A stretch of 64,000 nt of DNA from Hyphomicrobiales bacterium (GCA_028290285.1 JAQGKD010000114.1:1-64000), one strand, 5' to 3'. Counted from the first letter of the stretch, positions 7,947 to 16,940 are shown. Numbers and translations: made by a program. The notes: generated from the sequence alone by a model not told the origin.

Positions 7947-8924
7947 TCACATCGAAATTCCAATTGCGTTGACCATCGTTGCCCATCGAGCGATCTCGGC
8001 TTTGAAGAGCTCGGCTGTATCAGCCCGCGAACGCGCGGTCACGATGAGGCCGAGAGACTTCATCTTGCTGAGCACATCAGGGTCCTTCATCACCTCGTTG
8101 ATCTCCGCACTCATGCGATTGACGATGGCGTCCGGCGTACCGGGAGGTGCGAAAAACCCGGTCCATGAGCTGGCGAGAAATCCGGGATAGCCGATCTCCG
8201 CGAATGTCGGAACGTTCGGCAACGCGGGATCGCGCTGGCTGCTTGCCACGGCGAGCCCGACGAGCTCGCCGCTGACGACGGGGGGAATCGTGGCCGCCGT
8301 TGCCGTGCTGGCAAGGATATTGATGTCGCCCGACAACAGGCCCTGCATGGCGGGGCTCCCGCCCTGAAAGGGGATGTGCTTGACCTCGATCTTCGCCACG
8401 TTCCTGAAGAAATATTCCGCGGCGATATGCGAGCCGCTACCGATCCCCGGCGTGCCCATATAGGCCCGCCCTTCCTTCGCCGCGACGATGAGATCGGCAA
8501 AGTTCTTGATGCCCGACTTGGGATTCGCAACGAGCGACTCCGGTGCGGAGACCGGAATCGCAATGGGGATCAAAGACGACGCGCTGAAGTTCTTGTTCTT
8601 GTAAAGTGTCTCGTTGATGGCGAGGCCGGTGGTGGTCACGAGAAATGTGTAGCCATCGGGCGCCGATACGCTCACCTGCCGGGCAGCCGTCGCCCCGCCG
8701 GCACCCTCCATGTTCTGTACCGTAACCGTCTGCTTCAGGCGTTCGCCGAGCTTGTTGCCTATGATGCGGCCGACGCTGTCGGCAAAGCCGCCCACCGCGA
8801 AACCGACGATCAGCGATATGCGTTTATTGGGCCACGCTTCCTGCGCCTGCGCCGCGCAGGGAGCGAACCCCATCAGGGCCGCGAGCGCGACGATAATTGA
8901 CCTGCCTTGCTTCTTTGCAGACAT
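7947..8924 (-). CDS. Bug/TctC-family tripartite tricarboxylate transporter binding protein
   Basis: 325 aa; signal peptide MSAKKQGRS...AQAQ, then the family start of the mature protein (WPNKRISLIVGFAVGGFADS) and PSIGSGSHI-type motifs (GIGSGSHIAAEYFF). GGAGGGGATGTC precedes the ATG. Bug proteins bind carboxylates in the periplasm. No TctA or TctB genes accompany it, as is common for expanded Bug families. It is the last gene of the marR-VOC-FAH unit and a paralogue of 14208-15182. Confidence 0.92.
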   Translation of the reverse strand: MSAKKQGRSIIVALAALMGFAPCAAQAQEAWPNKRISLIVGFAVGGFADSVGRIIGNKLGERLKQTVTVQNMEGAGGATAARQVSVSAPDGYTFLVTTTGLAINETLYKNKNFSASSLIPIAIPVSAPESLVANPKSGIKNFADLIVAAKEGRAYMGTPGIGSGSHIAAEYFFRNVAKIEVKHIPFQGGSPAMQGLLSGDINILASTATAATIPPVVSGELVGLAVASSQRDPALPNVPTFAEIGYPGFLASSWTGFFAPPGTPDAIVNRMSAEINEVMKDPDVLSKMKSLGLIVTARSRADTAELFKAEIARWATMVNAIGISM

Positions 8925-8971
8925 GACATCCCCTCCGTGTTTTCCTACCGTTATGCCCGGCTCTTCGGCCG

Positions 8972-9751
8972 TTACTCAGCGATGACGCTGTTGCGCAATA
9001 CGCCGATCCCTGTGATTTCGATTTCCAGCATGTCGCCCGGCTTGATGTTGCGGGGCTTGTCGTCGGTTCCCAGCCAGACCACATCGCCGGGGGACAGGGC
9101 GTTGTACCTGGAGATTTCTGCGACGACGGCCGCCGCGTCGAACAGCATGTTGCCGGTCGCGAAATCGTGCACCGTTTCGCCGTTGATGCGGACCCGTGTG
9201 CGCATGTGCGCGGGATCGGCGCCCTGCACGATCCACGGGCCCATGGGCTTGAAAGTATCGCAGTTCTTGGCGCGGATGTTGGTCTGGTCCTTGGCCTGCC
9301 AGCCGCGCTCGCTCACGTCATTGCCAATGGTGTAGCCGAAGATGCAGTCGGCCGCTTGTTCGCGCGTGAGGTTGCGCCCCCTCTTGCCGATCACGGCGAC
9401 GAGCTCTGCCTCGTATTGGAACTCATCGCCAGAATCTCTCGGCTTCACGATGGCGCCTTCGTGAGGCAGCAGCGCGTTGTTGGCCCGGTAGCCGACGCGC
9501 GGCGCTTCATAGAAGACCGGCTTGCGCCCGAAGGCTTCTGCCATCTTGACGACGTGGTCGTGATAATTCGACCCGATCGCGTAGAATACCGGTGGTACGA
9601 CCGGGACGAGCAACTTTGCGTTCTCGAGAGGGATGCGCTCGTCCGTTACGTTCCACGCCTCGAAGGGAGATCCTTGCACGAGAGCGATCTCGTCGCCTTC
9701 GACCAGGCCGTAGCTCGGCCCCGTGCTTGTCTCTACGCGGCACCACTTCAT
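8972..9751 (-). CDS. Fumarylacetoacetate hydrolase-family protein
   Basis: 259 aa. The C-terminal FAH domain (about residues 55-255) shows YHDHV, metal ligands in FQYEAELVAVIG and IGNDVSERG, and the late GDVVWLGTDD segment. The family hydrolyses or decarboxylates acylpyruvates and 2-oxo-diacids, typically the last steps of catechol or homoprotocatechuate meta-cleavage. Neighbours are a VOC protein 20 bp upstream and tctC 47 bp downstream, which fits a ring-cleavage product pathway, though no ring-cleavage dioxygenase is certain here. Confidence 0.92.
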   Translation of the reverse strand: MKWCRVETSTGPSYGLVEGDEIALVQGSPFEAWNVTDERIPLENAKLLVPVVPPVFYAIGSNYHDHVVKMAEAFGRKPVFYEAPRVGYRANNALLPHEGAIVKPRDSGDEFQYEAELVAVIGKRGRNLTREQAADCIFGYTIGNDVSERGWQAKDQTNIRAKNCDTFKPMGPWIVQGADPAHMRTRVRINGETVHDFATGNMLFDAAAVVAEISRYNALSPGDVVWLGTDDKPRNIKPGDMLEIEITGIGVLRNSVIAE

Positions 9752-9771
9752 GTTCGGCCTCGCGAGCTGGG

Positions 9772-10353
9772 TTATGTACGACGGATGAGGCGCTCGTCAT
9801 GGACGCGCGTGTCCTGTCCAAGGACAGGATTGTCGATCGCTTCCTCGAGGCTGCGCGCGCCCTTCCATTCCGAGGATGGCCGCATGATCCCATCGCTGCC
9901 GATCTGGTCGAGGCCCCAATAGATTTCGAGCATGTGCCCGTCGGGGTCCTGGAACTCCACCGCGATCTGCACGCCGGCGCGACGGCGGCCGTGGAACTTG
10001 ATTTTGACCCCGCTCTCCTCGAGATGTACCCGCGCACGAAAGACTTCATCGAGCGTGGATACTGCAAACGCCATATGATGGAGCTCGACGTTTTGTGAAT
10101 TCTCCGGGAGCCCACCCACGAGTGCAACACCATGATGATCGGCATTGAAGCGCAGGAAGATCATCCCACCGGGAACCATCTCCTCGCCGTAAATGTCCGA
10201 GATCCTGAACCCGAGCACCTGAGTGTAGAATTTTGTCGAGCGCTCCAGATCATGGACGTTCAGAACGACATGGCCGATCTTTGCGATCGCAAAAGGCGGG
10301 TTGGTTGCCTGTGCCATTCCCCGAATTCGTTCGAACACCGTCTCATCGGTCAT
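9772..10353 (-). CDS. VOC (glyoxalase/extradiol dioxygenase-like) family protein
   Basis: 193 aa. Two beta-alpha-beta-beta-beta motifs span residues about 22-150, with the usual metal-ligand positions visible as IGHVVLNV, ELHHMAFAV and HMLEIYW. GGGGGGAAACAGC precedes the ATG. It could be an extradiol dioxygenase, a glyoxalase or an isomerase; placement before FAH favours a meta-cleavage or related step. Second gene of the marR unit, 30 bp after marR. Confidence 0.88.
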   Translation of the reverse strand: MTDETVFERIRGMAQATNPPFAIAKIGHVVLNVHDLERSTKFYTQVLGFRISDIYGEEMVPGGMIFLRFNADHHGVALVGGLPENSQNVELHHMAFAVSTLDEVFRARVHLEESGVKIKFHGRRRAGVQIAVEFQDPDGHMLEIYWGLDQIGSDGIMRPSSEWKGARSLEEAIDNPVLGQDTRVHDERLIRRT

Positions 10354-10383
10354 GCTGTTTCCCCCCTCGTGTCTTTGATTTTT

Positions 10384-10908
10384 TCAGTCTGAAAGATTGG
10401 TCCGCAATCGCCGCATCAGGTCGAGCAGAGTCCCGACCTCGGCGACCGAGAAGCCACGCAGGGCTTTTGCATCGACCTGAAGCGCCTGGCCCGACGCCTT
10501 CGTGCGAACCTTGTGTCCCATAGGTGTCAGAAAAACCCGAAATGCACGACCGTCTGTCTCCGAGCGTCTTCTCTCAACCCAGCCTGCGGCCTCGAGCCCA
10601 TTGACGATCCCCACCATAGCCGCCGGCGTGACCTCGAGCTTCGATGCGAGATCGACCTGCGTACGACCGTCGATTTCCCATAGGGACCGTAAAACGAACC
10701 ACATATTCAATGTGAGTTCCAACGGACGCAGGTTGTCTGCTACCGCGTGTGCGAAAGCATGGAAAGTTTCCCGCAGCGCCGTTCCGACATGCTGGTCCGC
10801 CGAAAACGTCGGTACATGGTCCGTGCCGAGATAGGAATGCCACACGGCATGATCAGGCGATCGCGATGCGGATCGCCGGTTCACAGGGTCCTTGGCGCGC
10901 TTGGCCAT
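10384..10908 (-). CDS. MarR-family transcriptional regulator
   Basis: 174 aa with the MarR winged helix at about residues 60-135 (LTLNMWFVLRSL, QVDLASKLEVTPAAMVGIV, AGWVERRRSETDGRAF). It heads the VOC-FAH-tctC unit and is divergent from the LysR gene. A 20-bp AT-rich dyad at 10939-10958, 31 bp upstream of its start, is a plausible autoregulatory operator. The ligand is probably an aromatic or acyl acid, by family precedent. Confidence 0.9.
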   Translation of the reverse strand: MAKRAKDPVNRRSASRSPDHAVWHSYLGTDHVPTFSADQHVGTALRETFHAFAHAVADNLRPLELTLNMWFVLRSLWEIDGRTQVDLASKLEVTPAAMVGIVNGLEAAGWVERRRSETDGRAFRVFLTPMGHKVRTKASGQALQVDAKALRGFSVAEVGTLLDLMRRLRTNLSD

Positions 10909-10938
10909 CCAGATGCTCCATCGCGGGAAGGCGTATCA

Positions 10939-10958
10939 TTGATTAACCCGTTAATTAA
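10939..10958. promoter_or_regulatory. AT-rich inverted repeat between divergent marR and lysR genes, candidate operator
   Basis: TTGATTAA, spacer CCCG, TTAATTAA: 7 of 8 positions are dyad-symmetric, and GTTAATTAAC (10950-10959) is itself a perfect palindrome. It stands out as the only AT-rich block in the 116-bp divergent promoter. MarR proteins commonly bind such sites; LysR binding is also possible. Confidence 0.5.
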
Positions 10959-11024
10959 CGCAAGCGGCTCGTGTTGCCCCGCGCCCGGATGCCGTTTAAC
11001 AACCAGGTGAGAGGGAGACGCAAC

Positions 11025-12272
11025 ATGAAGCTCCGCCAGCTCAGGACAGTTATGGCCGTCGCCCATTACGGGAGCATGAGCGCAGCTGCACAGGCGAGCA
11101 GCCTTTCCCAGCCCGCCGTCACGCGGGTCATCACCCTGCTGGAAAAGGAACTCGGAACGCGCCTCTTCCAGAGGGCTCACACCGGCACGAAAACGACGGT
11201 GGAGGGCGCCATACTCGTCCGGGCCGGGACCGCGGCCTTCCGCCAGCTCTGCGAGATCGATAATCGCGGGGCCGATCAAGATGCCGATGCGCCCGCGTGT
11301 TTTGCAAGCGCCTTTGCACGTCAGGTCTCGGATCATGAAATCGCGGCTCTGATCGGCATTGGACTCGCGGGGTCGCCGCGGCGTGCTGCGGAAATGCTGG
11401 GGGTGACGCAGACGGCGGTTGCAAGGTCTCTTGCGACGCTTGCCGCCCGGCTCGGGCGTTCGTTTTTCGAGGATGACCAGCCGAAAAAGCTGAGCGCATG
11501 GGCAGCTGACGCAGCCATGAAGGCCCGGCGCGCACGCGGAGAGATCGCCGCAGCCGAAGAGTTTTTGCGCTATGGAAACGGCCGCCGCCAGGAGCCGGTC
11601 CGGCTGCGGATCGGCGCTCTGCCCGCCTCTCGCGTGCATCTCGTGCCCGAGGCGGCGCGACTGTTCGCATTGGGATATGCGACATGCGAAGTGTCCATCG
11701 TGGATGCCAGCTACGAGGCGCTTCTCTCCAAACTGTACGCAGGGGAGATCGACCTCATCGTCGGCAGCATTCGGCCCAACAACATGCCGCCATGGGTCGA
11801 TGTGGAGACCTTGTTCGAAGATTATCTCGTCGTCGTCGGTCACCCGGAGCATCCGTTGCAAGACCTGCCGGAGGTGGACTGGTGGGATCTTCGTTCCGCG
11901 CGGTGGGTGCTGCCGGGAAAATCCACCCCTATCAGGACGGAATTCGACAGGCTCGTGACCGCGAGCGCCATCCCGGCACCCGCCCAGATCGTCGAAGTCG
12001 ATTCCTTCATCGCGGCGCGCTCCTTCCTTCTGGCCGGTGACTGGCTCGGCATCTTCTCGGCAAGCCAGATCATCCCGGAAGAGCGCGCCCGTCTTCTGCG
12101 GCGCCTCCCGATGTCGGACCTCGGCTATGCGCGAGAGGTAGGCGCCATGACCCGCCGGGACGAAGTCGCCTCGCCGGGGCTGGTCAGCTTTCTCCACAAG
12201 CTGAGAGGCGTCGCGTTGGAGGTGTCTTCCGCCATCTCCCTCCCCAGGTGCCCGAATGAGCCGAGACCATAA
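11025..12272 (+). CDS. LysR-family regulator with two helix-turn-helix regions
   Basis: 415 aa, longer than the usual 300 residues. Start at MKLRQLRTVMAV, preceded by GAGGGAGA. A standard LysR HTH occupies residues about 1-65. A second HTH-like unit follows at about 105-155 (IAALIGIGLAGSPRRAAEMLGV, TQTAVARSLATLAARLG). The effector domain begins near residue 190 (VRLRIGALPASRVHLVPEA) and is of the GbpR/CbsB-like kind. It precedes the ThDP enzyme, tctC and PPOX genes on the same strand and probably controls them. The AT-rich dyad upstream could be its site. Confidence 0.88.
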   Translation: MKLRQLRTVMAVAHYGSMSAAAQASSLSQPAVTRVITLLEKELGTRLFQRAHTGTKTTVEGAILVRAGTAAFRQLCEIDNRGADQDADAPACFASAFARQVSDHEIAALIGIGLAGSPRRAAEMLGVTQTAVARSLATLAARLGRSFFEDDQPKKLSAWAADAAMKARRARGEIAAAEEFLRYGNGRRQEPVRLRIGALPASRVHLVPEAARLFALGYATCEVSIVDASYEALLSKLYAGEIDLIVGSIRPNNMPPWVDVETLFEDYLVVVGHPEHPLQDLPEVDWWDLRSARWVLPGKSTPIRTEFDRLVTASAIPAPAQIVEVDSFIAARSFLLAGDWLGIFSASQIIPEERARLLRRLPMSDLGYAREVGAMTRRDEVASPGLVSFLHKLRGVALEVSSAISLPRCPNEPRP

Positions 12273-12360
12273 CTGATGTGCGGCGACGCGAACTGAATTG
12301 TGTATCAGCTCGGCTTGATCCCTAATCGGCCAGAGTTGTGCCGTGAGGAGACAAGCGTAG

Positions 12361-14127
12361 ATGAGCGGGCCAGACGGAAAGAGCGGAACAGATCCCGGCG
12401 CAGCGGCGTGGGGCAGCGATGTCGTCGCTGATGTCCTGCGTTCACTGGGCTACCCGCATGCGGTGCTCGTGCCCGGCGCGAGCTTCAGGGGCCTGCACGA
12501 CAGCATCGTGAACCATCTGGGCAATCGCGATCCCCATATCATCACCTGCCTGCACGAAAACCATGCGGTGTCGATCGCCGACGGCTATTCGCGCGTCACC
12601 GAAACGCCGCTTCTCGTCATCCTGCATTCGAATGTCGGCCTCATGAACGGCTCCATGGCGATCTATAACGCCTGGTGCGACCGCCGACCCATGCTGATCC
12701 TGGGTGCCACAGGCCCAGTCGACGCCTACCATCGCCGTCCCTGGATAGACTGGGTCCATACGTCGAAGGATCAGGGCGCTCTCGTGCGGCCCTTCGTGAA
12801 ATGGGACGACCAGCCAGCCTCCGCCGAGGCCATGGTGGAATCCCTTCTACGCGCGGACCAGATCACCCGTTCGGCGCCGCACGGCCCCGTCTACGTCTGC
12901 CTTGACGCGCATGTTCAGGAGGCCGCCCTCAACCGCTACGTCGCCGTGCCGTCACCCGATCGCTTCCGGGCGGCGAGCCCGCCCGCCGTGCCCATGGACA
13001 CGCTGGCTGCCATCGATCAGGCACTGCGGCAGGCGGAGCATCCGCTCATTCTCGCCGGCCGCATGTCGCGCAGTCCTGCCGACTGGCAGAAGCGCATCGA
13101 TCTGGCGGAACGCTACGGCGCCACCGTGCTGAGTTCCATGAACAACGCACCGGCCTTTCCCGTCGAACACGTCCTGCATGTGCTGCCCCCGTCCGGCGAC
13201 AAGGCGACCGAAGCCGAGAGCCGTCTACTGGCGGCAAGCGATCTGATCGTCTCGTTGGACTGGCTCGACCTCGCAGGCTTCCTGCGGGCCCGCACCGGGG
13301 ACGCCCAGAGCCAGCGGCCCCATGCGGCGCGGATCGTCCATTGCTCGCTCGATGGATTGCTCGCCAACGGATGGAGCATGGACCATCAGGCGCTGGCCGC
13401 GATCGACCTCCCGGTCCTCGCCCACCCCGATACGCTCGTCGCCCAACTGCTGGACGGGCCTTTCGAGCAGCCCGCCGCTCGTGTGCCCGACGTTGATAGC
13501 GCGCCGCACTGGACCGCGCAGGTGCGGACCGAAGCTCCGGACGCTCCGTTCGACCTCACGCAATTGGCTTTCGCGATGGCTGATTGGAGCGACACGCGCG
13601 ATGTGACCTATGCACGCCTGCCGATCGGCTGGCCTCAGCGGGCATGCCGCTTCGCTGATCCCCTCGATTTTCTGGGCAAGGACGGCGGCGGAGCCGTCGG
13701 CACCGGCCCCGCGCATACGGTCGGCGCGGCGCTGGCGCTGAAAGGCAGCGGGCGGATCGTCGTCGGGGTCATTGGCGACGGCGACTTCTCCATGGGCATG
13801 AACGCGCTTTGGACGGCGGCAAACCAGGAGCTTCCGATGATGCTCGTGATCGCCAACAACGGCTCTTATTACAATGACGAAGTCCATCAGGAACGTGTCG
13901 CGATCCAGCGGCATCGTCCCGTCGAGAACAAGGGGATCGGGCAGCGCCTGGAGTCTCCTTCCATCGAATTGTCGCAGATCGCCGCCGCGCAAGGATTCCA
14001 GACTCAGGCTCCCGTCACCAATGTGACGCAGCTGAACGAAGCGCTTCTGGCAGGCACGAAGGTCGTGGAAGCCGGCGGTTGCTACTTCATCGACGCCAGG
14101 ATCAAGCCCGGTTACGCAAAAGACTGA
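12361..14127 (+). CDS. ThDP-dependent acetolactate synthase-like enzyme
   Basis: 588 aa, complete three-domain ThDP enzyme. The pyrimidine domain has the catalytic Glu66 in HENHAVSIADGYSR; the central domain follows; the cofactor domain (residues about 400-580) has GDGDFSMGMNALWTA and NNGSYYN, the ThDP/Mg2+ motif. Family members decarboxylate or ligate 2-oxo acids or cleave acyloins. Close paralogue of the truncated gene at 1-730. Upstream is lysR; downstream tctC, 80 bp away. The actual substrate cannot be read from the sequence. Confidence 0.9.
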   Translation: MSGPDGKSGTDPGAAAWGSDVVADVLRSLGYPHAVLVPGASFRGLHDSIVNHLGNRDPHIITCLHENHAVSIADGYSRVTETPLLVILHSNVGLMNGSMAIYNAWCDRRPMLILGATGPVDAYHRRPWIDWVHTSKDQGALVRPFVKWDDQPASAEAMVESLLRADQITRSAPHGPVYVCLDAHVQEAALNRYVAVPSPDRFRAASPPAVPMDTLAAIDQALRQAEHPLILAGRMSRSPADWQKRIDLAERYGATVLSSMNNAPAFPVEHVLHVLPPSGDKATEAESRLLAASDLIVSLDWLDLAGFLRARTGDAQSQRPHAARIVHCSLDGLLANGWSMDHQALAAIDLPVLAHPDTLVAQLLDGPFEQPAARVPDVDSAPHWTAQVRTEAPDAPFDLTQLAFAMADWSDTRDVTYARLPIGWPQRACRFADPLDFLGKDGGGAVGTGPAHTVGAALALKGSGRIVVGVIGDGDFSMGMNALWTAANQELPMMLVIANNGSYYNDEVHQERVAIQRHRPVENKGIGQRLESPSIELSQIAAAQGFQTQAPVTNVTQLNEALLAGTKVVEAGGCYFIDARIKPGYAKD

Positions 14128-14149
14128 GCGCGGCCGCGAGCCCGCGCTC
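14126..14149 (+). promoter_or_regulatory. Intra-operon hairpin after the ThDP enzyme
   Basis: GAGCGCGG and CCGCGCTC form a perfect 8-bp stem with an 8-nt loop, overlapping the stop codon. There is no following T-tract, so it is more likely an mRNA-stabilising or partial attenuating structure than a full terminator. Confidence 0.45.
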
Positions 14150-14207
14150 ACGAGAGACCAGAATGTGAAAGCTCACTCATGAAGAAGTGACAAAAGGGAC
14201 GGAAACC

Positions 14208-15182
14208 ATGCAGCCGATCATGCGTACGGTCGCCACGGCTTCAATTGCAGCACTCATCCTGTTGCAAGGAAGCGGTGTGCAGGCCCAGACAGCAGAACCC
14301 TGGCCCTCGCGTCGCGTGGCCCTCGTCGTCGGCTATGCGGCCGGCGGCTTCGCAGACGGCGTGGCGCGTATCATCGCGCGCAAGCTGTCGGAGCGCTGGA
14401 AGCAGCCCGTGGTCGTGCAGAACATGGCGGGCGCGGGCGGCAATCTCGCGGCGCGATCGGTGTCGATAGCCGCGCCCGACGGTTACACCCTGCTCGGCAC
14501 GACGACATCGCTGGCCATCAACGAGACGCTCTACCGCAACAAGGGCTTCACCAGCGCGGGGCTGGCCGCCATTGCCATTCCCGTGGAGGCGCCGGAACTT
14601 CTCGCTTCCAATCCGAAGTCGGGGATCCACAACTACGCCGACATGCTCAAGGTTGCCAGGGAAGGCAAGCTCTACATGGGCACGTCGGGTATCGGCAGCG
14701 GCTCGCATATTTCGGCTGAATATTTCTTCAAGGTTCTCGCCAAGGTCGATGTCAAGCATATCCCCTTTCCCGGCGGAAACCCTGCCATGCTGGCGCTGAT
14801 GACGGGTGACATCAACATCATGGCAAGCACGGCAACAGCTATTCCCTCGATTCTCAACGGCGAACTGACCGGCATCGCGGTGGGCAGCGCTCAACGCAGC
14901 CCGATGCTGCCAAATGTGCCGACCCATGAGGAGAACGGCTTCCCTGGCTTCAGGGCGAGTTCCTGGGCGGGGTTCTTTGCCCCCTCGGGAACACCCGACG
15001 CGATTCTCGACACGATCAACGCGGACGTCAACGACGCGCTCACAGATCCCGAAGTACAGCGTCAGTTCCATACGATGGGATTGCAGACGACCACGCGTGA
15101 CCGCGCGGAAGTGGTGCGTTTCTTCAACGCGGAGATCGATCGCTGGGGCAAGATGGTAAGTGCAATCGGTCTTACCGAGTAA
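14208..15182 (+). CDS. Bug/TctC-family carboxylate-binding protein
   Basis: 324 aa; start at MQPIMRT, since the GTG 21 bp upstream has no ribosome site. A signal peptide ends at VQAQT, then the Bug signature WPSRRVALVVGYAAGG and GIGSGSHISAEYFF. Strongly similar along its length to the protein at 7947-8924, so the two arose by duplication. No TctAB nearby. Likely captures the carboxylate used by the ThDP enzyme unit. Confidence 0.92.
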   Translation: MQPIMRTVATASIAALILLQGSGVQAQTAEPWPSRRVALVVGYAAGGFADGVARIIARKLSERWKQPVVVQNMAGAGGNLAARSVSIAAPDGYTLLGTTTSLAINETLYRNKGFTSAGLAAIAIPVEAPELLASNPKSGIHNYADMLKVAREGKLYMGTSGIGSGSHISAEYFFKVLAKVDVKHIPFPGGNPAMLALMTGDINIMASTATAIPSILNGELTGIAVGSAQRSPMLPNVPTHEENGFPGFRASSWAGFFAPSGTPDAILDTINADVNDALTDPEVQRQFHTMGLQTTTRDRAEVVRFFNAEIDRWGKMVSAIGLTE

Positions 15183-15240
15183 CACGCGAGAGATCACGAT
15201 TGCACTTAGGCACGTTCACCACTTCACAAGTGAGAGCTTC

Positions 15241-15666
15241 ATGAAACTCAGTGAGACAATTCACCGCCTGATCGTCAACGCGTGGGACGACGGTTGCGTC
15301 TGCCTGCTCGGAACCACAGGCGAGGACGGCCCGAACATCAGCCCGAAAGGCAGCATGATGATCTTCGACGAAGATCACCTCGCTTATTGGGAACGCTCAA
15401 AGAAAAGCGCACTGAGCAACCTTCAGCACGATAACCGCGTCATCGTGGTCTACAGCAACATGCAGGCCCAGCGCGACGGCGTTCTCGAGTCCGGCATCCT
15501 CCGGTTTTACGGGACGGCCGAGATGCACGAGGCGGGCCCGATGCGGGACGCAATCTTCGCACGGCTCAACGAACGTGAATCGACCCATGTCGGAGCCGAC
15601 ACCGGAATCGGCGTGCTCATCAAGATCGAGCGGGCTCAGGACGTGCGCGGCAAGCCGCTCGCCTGA
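15241..15666 (+). CDS. Pyridoxamine 5'-phosphate oxidase-fold flavoprotein
   Basis: 141 aa, the size of single-domain split-barrel FMN proteins. Start at MKLSETIHRL. Features are the N-terminal helix, LLGTTGEDGPNISPKGS, YWERSKKSALSNLQ and the FYGTAEMHE strand. These proteins bind FMN, F420 or heme and reduce or oxidise small substrates. Last gene of the lysR-linked unit, 58 bp after tctC, and followed by a hairpin terminator. Function in the pathway is unknown. Confidence 0.85.
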   Translation: MKLSETIHRLIVNAWDDGCVCLLGTTGEDGPNISPKGSMMIFDEDHLAYWERSKKSALSNLQHDNRVIVVYSNMQAQRDGVLESGILRFYGTAEMHEAGPMRDAIFARLNERESTHVGADTGIGVLIKIERAQDVRGKPLA

Positions 15667-15673
15667 GGCCCCA

Positions 15674-15699
15674 AGACCGCGCGGGGCAACGCGCGGTCT
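15674..15699. terminator. Terminator hairpin between PPOX gene and convergent chrA
   Basis: Perfect 10-bp inverted repeat AGACCGCGCG and CGCGCGGTCT, 6-nt loop, starting 7 bp after the stop at 15666. No T-run follows. Confidence 0.65.
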
Positions 15700-15847
15700 G
15701 GACAAGCTCACCGGGCGTGAGGAATGCCTTGGGGACGGCCTCAGCGACGCGCAGGAAAAGCAGGTCCAAAGCAATCTGAAGTGGCCCGCTCGCTTGGGCG
15801 CACCGTGCGGCCCTGGCCTCGATCCCAGCTGGAGCGGACGCCTTGCA

Positions 15848-16384
15848 TCAATACCCGGCCAGATAGAGAACGTAGCAGAAGACGGCGCCGCCGAGCAGGA
15901 AGATGAAGGGGTGGATCTTCGCGCGCCAAGCCATGATCGCGGCCACCGCGAGGATGACGACAACCGACGTCATGTGCTCGGAGAGAGCGCGCGCCAGCGT
16001 GAGGACGCCCGCCAGGAGCAGGCCGGCGCCGACCGGCGCGAGTCCGGTTTCAAGCGCGGTATGCCATTTCTTGCCGCGATGAACGTTCCACACCGTGCCA
16101 ACCATGAAGACGAGCGTGGAAGAAGGAACGTAAAGAGCAAGCGTCGCGACAATCGCGCCCGCAAATCCCGCAATCTTCCAGCCGATCAGCGTGCCGAGAA
16201 GCGAGCCGGGCCCCGGCGTGACGCGCGAGACTGCGAACAGATCGAGGAATTCGCGCAGCGTGACCCAATGTTGCACGTCCACCGCCTGGTGCTGAAGCGG
16301 TGCATACATCGAAGCCGCTCCACCGAACGCGGCAAGCGAGATGGGCGCGAGTACCAGCACGAGTCTCAGCAAAACTTCGGTCAT
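15848..16384 (-). CDS. ChrA-family chromate transporter, second half-size subunit
   Basis: 178 aa, one ChrA half with about five membrane segments and the family motif TPGPGSLLGTLIGWK. Start at ATG 16384 with GAGAGG upstream; it begins one base after the stop of the other half gene. Half-size ChrA proteins work in pairs of opposite topology to expel chromate or carry other anions. No chrB regulator is next to it. Confidence 0.88.
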   Translation of the reverse strand: MTEVLLRLVLVLAPISLAAFGGAASMYAPLQHQAVDVQHWVTLREFLDLFAVSRVTPGPGSLLGTLIGWKIAGFAGAIVATLALYVPSSTLVFMVGTVWNVHRGKKWHTALETGLAPVGAGLLLAGVLTLARALSEHMTSVVVILAVAAIMAWRAKIHPFIFLLGGAVFCYVLYLAGY

Positions 16385-16385
16385 C

Positions 16386-16940
16386 TCAGCCTCTCCGCTC
16401 GCTGGCCCGGAACGCAAGACCCACGCTCACCGGCGCGACGACGCAGATGACGGCTAACAGCGGAAAACGAAATATGCCGACCGCGACGAAGGTGGCTGCC
16501 ATGACGAGCGCAGGAACAACACCTCGCGCGCTCAATCGCGCAGACGTCACGGACGTCCGCAGCAGCATGCCGACGGCAGCTGCTGCCGTGCCGAGCATCG
16601 CCTGCTGGAAGCCGGGCAGTCTCATCAGGGTCTGGTAGGTCATCGCAGCGATGATGATGGCGCAGAAGGGGCCCGTCATCATGGCTGTCAATGCGGTGAC
16701 GGCGCCCGCGACGCCGCGCAATCTTTGACCGACATAGACCGCCGAATTGGTTGCGTTAGCGCCCGGCATGATCTGGGCCAACGCGATGCCGGACAAGAAG
16801 TCCTCATGGCTCATCCATTTTCGAACCTCGACGACCTCACGTTGAATCCAGCCGGAAACCGCTCCGCCGAAACTGAAAAGACCAATTTCGAAGAACACGC
16901 GATAGATGGACTTCAAAGGCACGCGCGACGTTTGTTCCAT
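16386..16940 (-). CDS. ChrA-family chromate transporter, first half-size subunit
   Basis: 184 aa ChrA half: FSFGGAVSGWIQREVVE near the N-terminus and QIMPGANATNSAVYVGQ, the conserved membrane-entry motif. Multiple hydrophobic segments follow. It is directly upstream of the other half (1-bp gap), so the two are made together. Substrate could be chromate or an anionic metabolite. Confidence 0.88.
   Translation of the reverse strand: MEQTSRVPLKSIYRVFFEIGLFSFGGAVSGWIQREVVEVRKWMSHEDFLSGIALAQIMPGANATNSAVYVGQRLRGVAGAVTALTAMMTGPFCAIIIAAMTYQTLMRLPGFQQAMLGTAAAAVGMLLRTSVTSARLSARGVVPALVMAATFVAVGIFRFPLLAVICVVAPVSVGLAFRASERRG

Noticed and set aside
6953-7963. 336-codon minus-strand frame opposite the TAXI gene
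   Set aside because: Shadow of the TAXI-like coding frame; no domain features.
15848-16940. Frameshifted single chrA gene
   Set aside because: Each half has its own start, ribosome site and complete fold, and half-size pairs are a known ChrA form; a split by mutation is not needed.
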